From NCBI GenBank assembly GCA_017989775.1, contig JAGNPF010000090.1, forward strand, positions 1 to 6,466: a stretch of DNA of 6,466 nt, read 5' to 3'. The notes under the pieces are model-generated. The model searched no databases and was not told the origin of the DNA. It was given only the letters and a program-made list of their open reading frames with translations. Source of the stretch: Flavobacterium sp. (GTDB taxonomy: Bacteria; Bacteroidota; Bacteroidia; Flavobacteriales; Flavobacteriaceae). Numbering within the stretch: position 1 is the first letter of the stretch; the number at the start of each line of letters is the position of its first letter. Below are positions 5,614 to 6,466 of this stretch, one piece after another. The position numbers and the translations under genes are program-made.

Positions 5614-6466
5614 GTGAAGAATTACACCGTCAGATTATACGAAGGAAACGATTACGAGAATTGGAATGCCTTTATTGGTCAAGCCAAAAATGCCACTTTC
5701 TTGTTTCATCGGGATTTTATGGAATACCATAGTGACCGATTTCAAGATTATTCCTTGATAGTTTTGGATGGTGAAAAATGGGTTGCCGTTCTTCCGGCCA
5801 ATGTAGTCGAGAATCAAGTTTTCTCGCATCAAGGTTTGACTTATGGCGGGTTGGTTTATGGCGATAAAATCGGTGCAGCATTAGTTGAAATTATTTTAGA
5901 TGCGATTATAGATTTTCTAAAGAAGTGTAAAATAGAAAATTTCGTTTTAAAACTAATTCCTGATTTTTATCAAGCTAGAACTTCGAATGAAATGCACTAT
6001 TTTTTGTTTCAAAAAAAAGCGGATTTGCTAAAACGTAGTATGAACTTAGTCATTGATTACAGTAAGCCATTTCAAATTTCAAAAAGTAAATTGAAACATT
6101 TTAGAAGGGTTTCTGAATTAGGTATTTCTATAGAAGAAACAGAAGATTTTACTTCATTTTGGAATCAAATTCTAATTCCTAGATTGCGAGAGAAACATAA
6201 AGCAAAGCCAGTTCATTCGCTGGAAGAGATTCATCAATTGAAATCATATTTTCCCCAAAACATCAAACAGATTAATGCTTATTTTGAAGGTGAAATTGTA
6301 GCGGGAATTACTCTTTTTTGCTCTGAAAGAGTCATAAAGTCTCAATATGGAGCGACTTCGCTTAAGGGCGAAAGTATTAGAGCTTTAGATTTTTTGTTTA
6401 TCAACATAATTAATAAATACGCATCTGATTTTTCTTTTTTTGATATGGGTATTGTTGATGAGGATG
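5614..6466 (+). CDS. GNAT/FemAB-like acyltransferase, 3' end cut by window edge
   Basis: The frame runs open from GTG at 5614 to the window edge, giving 284 residues. The first residues read (M)KNYTVRLYEGNDYENWNAFI. The pattern fits the FemAB-like or Acetyltransf_6 type of double-GNAT protein: FLFHRDFMEYH at 29-39, SHQGLTYGGLVYG at 71-83, then a second domain with KLKHFRRVSELGI (159-171), FWNQILIPRLREKH (182-195), PVHSLEEIHQLKSYFP (199-214), EGEIVAGITLF (225-235) and QYGAT (244-248), ending in FDMGI. Such proteins transfer acyl or aminoacyl groups, often in cell-wall or surface-polysaccharide pathways; the substrate here is unknown. The GTG is preferred because the frame upstream has no ATG back to the TRIC stop codon, which is in the same frame, and the next ATG is codon 36. 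GC is near 40 percent up to about 5880, then drops to about 20-28 percent until about 6180. Perhaps 30-50 residues are missing at the C-terminus. Confidence 0.82.
   Translation, partial: MKNYTVRLYEGNDYENWNAFIGQAKNATFLFHRDFMEYHSDRFQDYSLIVLDGEKWVAVLPANVVENQVFSHQGLTYGGLVYGDKIGAALVEIILDAIIDFLKKCKIENFVLKLIPDFYQARTSNEMHYFLFQKKADLLKRSMNLVIDYSKPFQISKSKLKHFRRVSELGISIEETEDFTSFWNQILIPRLREKHKAKPVHSLEEIHQLKSYFPQNIKQINAYFEGEIVAGITLFCSERVIKSQYGATSLKGESIRALDFLFINIINKYASDFSFFDMGIVDED

Noticed and set aside
1..6466. CRISPR arrays, tRNA or rRNA genes, insertion sequences, toxin-antitoxin or phage-defence genes
   Set aside because: I saw no regularly spaced repeats, RNA-gene signatures or transposase sequence; almost all of the window is taken up by ordinary coding genes. 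The MoxR-linked genes lack the nuclease or effector domains expected of a defence system.

Overview
This window looks like a chromosomal segment of a Flavobacterium-like member of the Bacteroidota. The grounds are moderate-to-low GC (roughly 40 percent by eye in the genes), A-rich leaders with almost no Shine-Dalgarno sequences, protein sequences of the kind familiar from Flavobacteriaceae, and an intergenic palindrome built from CAC/AATT units resembling elements I recall from Flavobacterium genomes. The genus is an inference; nothing here proves it.

Layout. Positions 1 to 4134 hold a tightly packed minus-strand operon. In transcription order it encodes a SpoIIM/DUF95 membrane protein (4134-3169), an unrecognised multi-pass membrane protein (3169-2216), a DUF4129 protein with a TTG start (2223-1462), a DUF4350 protein (1469-270), and the first 45 residues of a MoxR-family AAA+ ATPase (137 to the window edge). 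The first four genes overlap by 1, 8 and 8 bases. The only gap is the 132 bases before moxR, and most of it is an imperfect inverted repeat of about 109 bases. A divergent plus-strand gene for an RDD membrane protein (4155-4898) starts 20 bases from the SpoIIM start.

Downstream on the plus strand are a TRIC/UPF0126 cation-channel gene (4975-5574) and a GNAT/FemAB-like acyltransferase gene (5614 to the window edge, GTG start, cut at its 3' end). The acyltransferase gene becomes markedly AT-richer from about position 5880.

How the genes may work together. MoxR, DUF4350, DUF4129, SpoIIM and RDD genes recur together in distant phyla, normally with a DUF58 gene after moxR, which here would lie beyond position 1. 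The likely picture, by inference, is a membrane-embedded envelope assembly: SpoIIM, RDD and the unknown protein in the bilayer, the DUF4129 and DUF4350 proteins with both extracytoplasmic and cytoplasmic parts, and MoxR as a cytoplasmic remodelling ATPase. The biochemical function of this assembly is not established to my knowledge, so it is the best candidate here for an under-described system. The TRIC and acyltransferase genes look like ordinary neighbours with no evident link to it.
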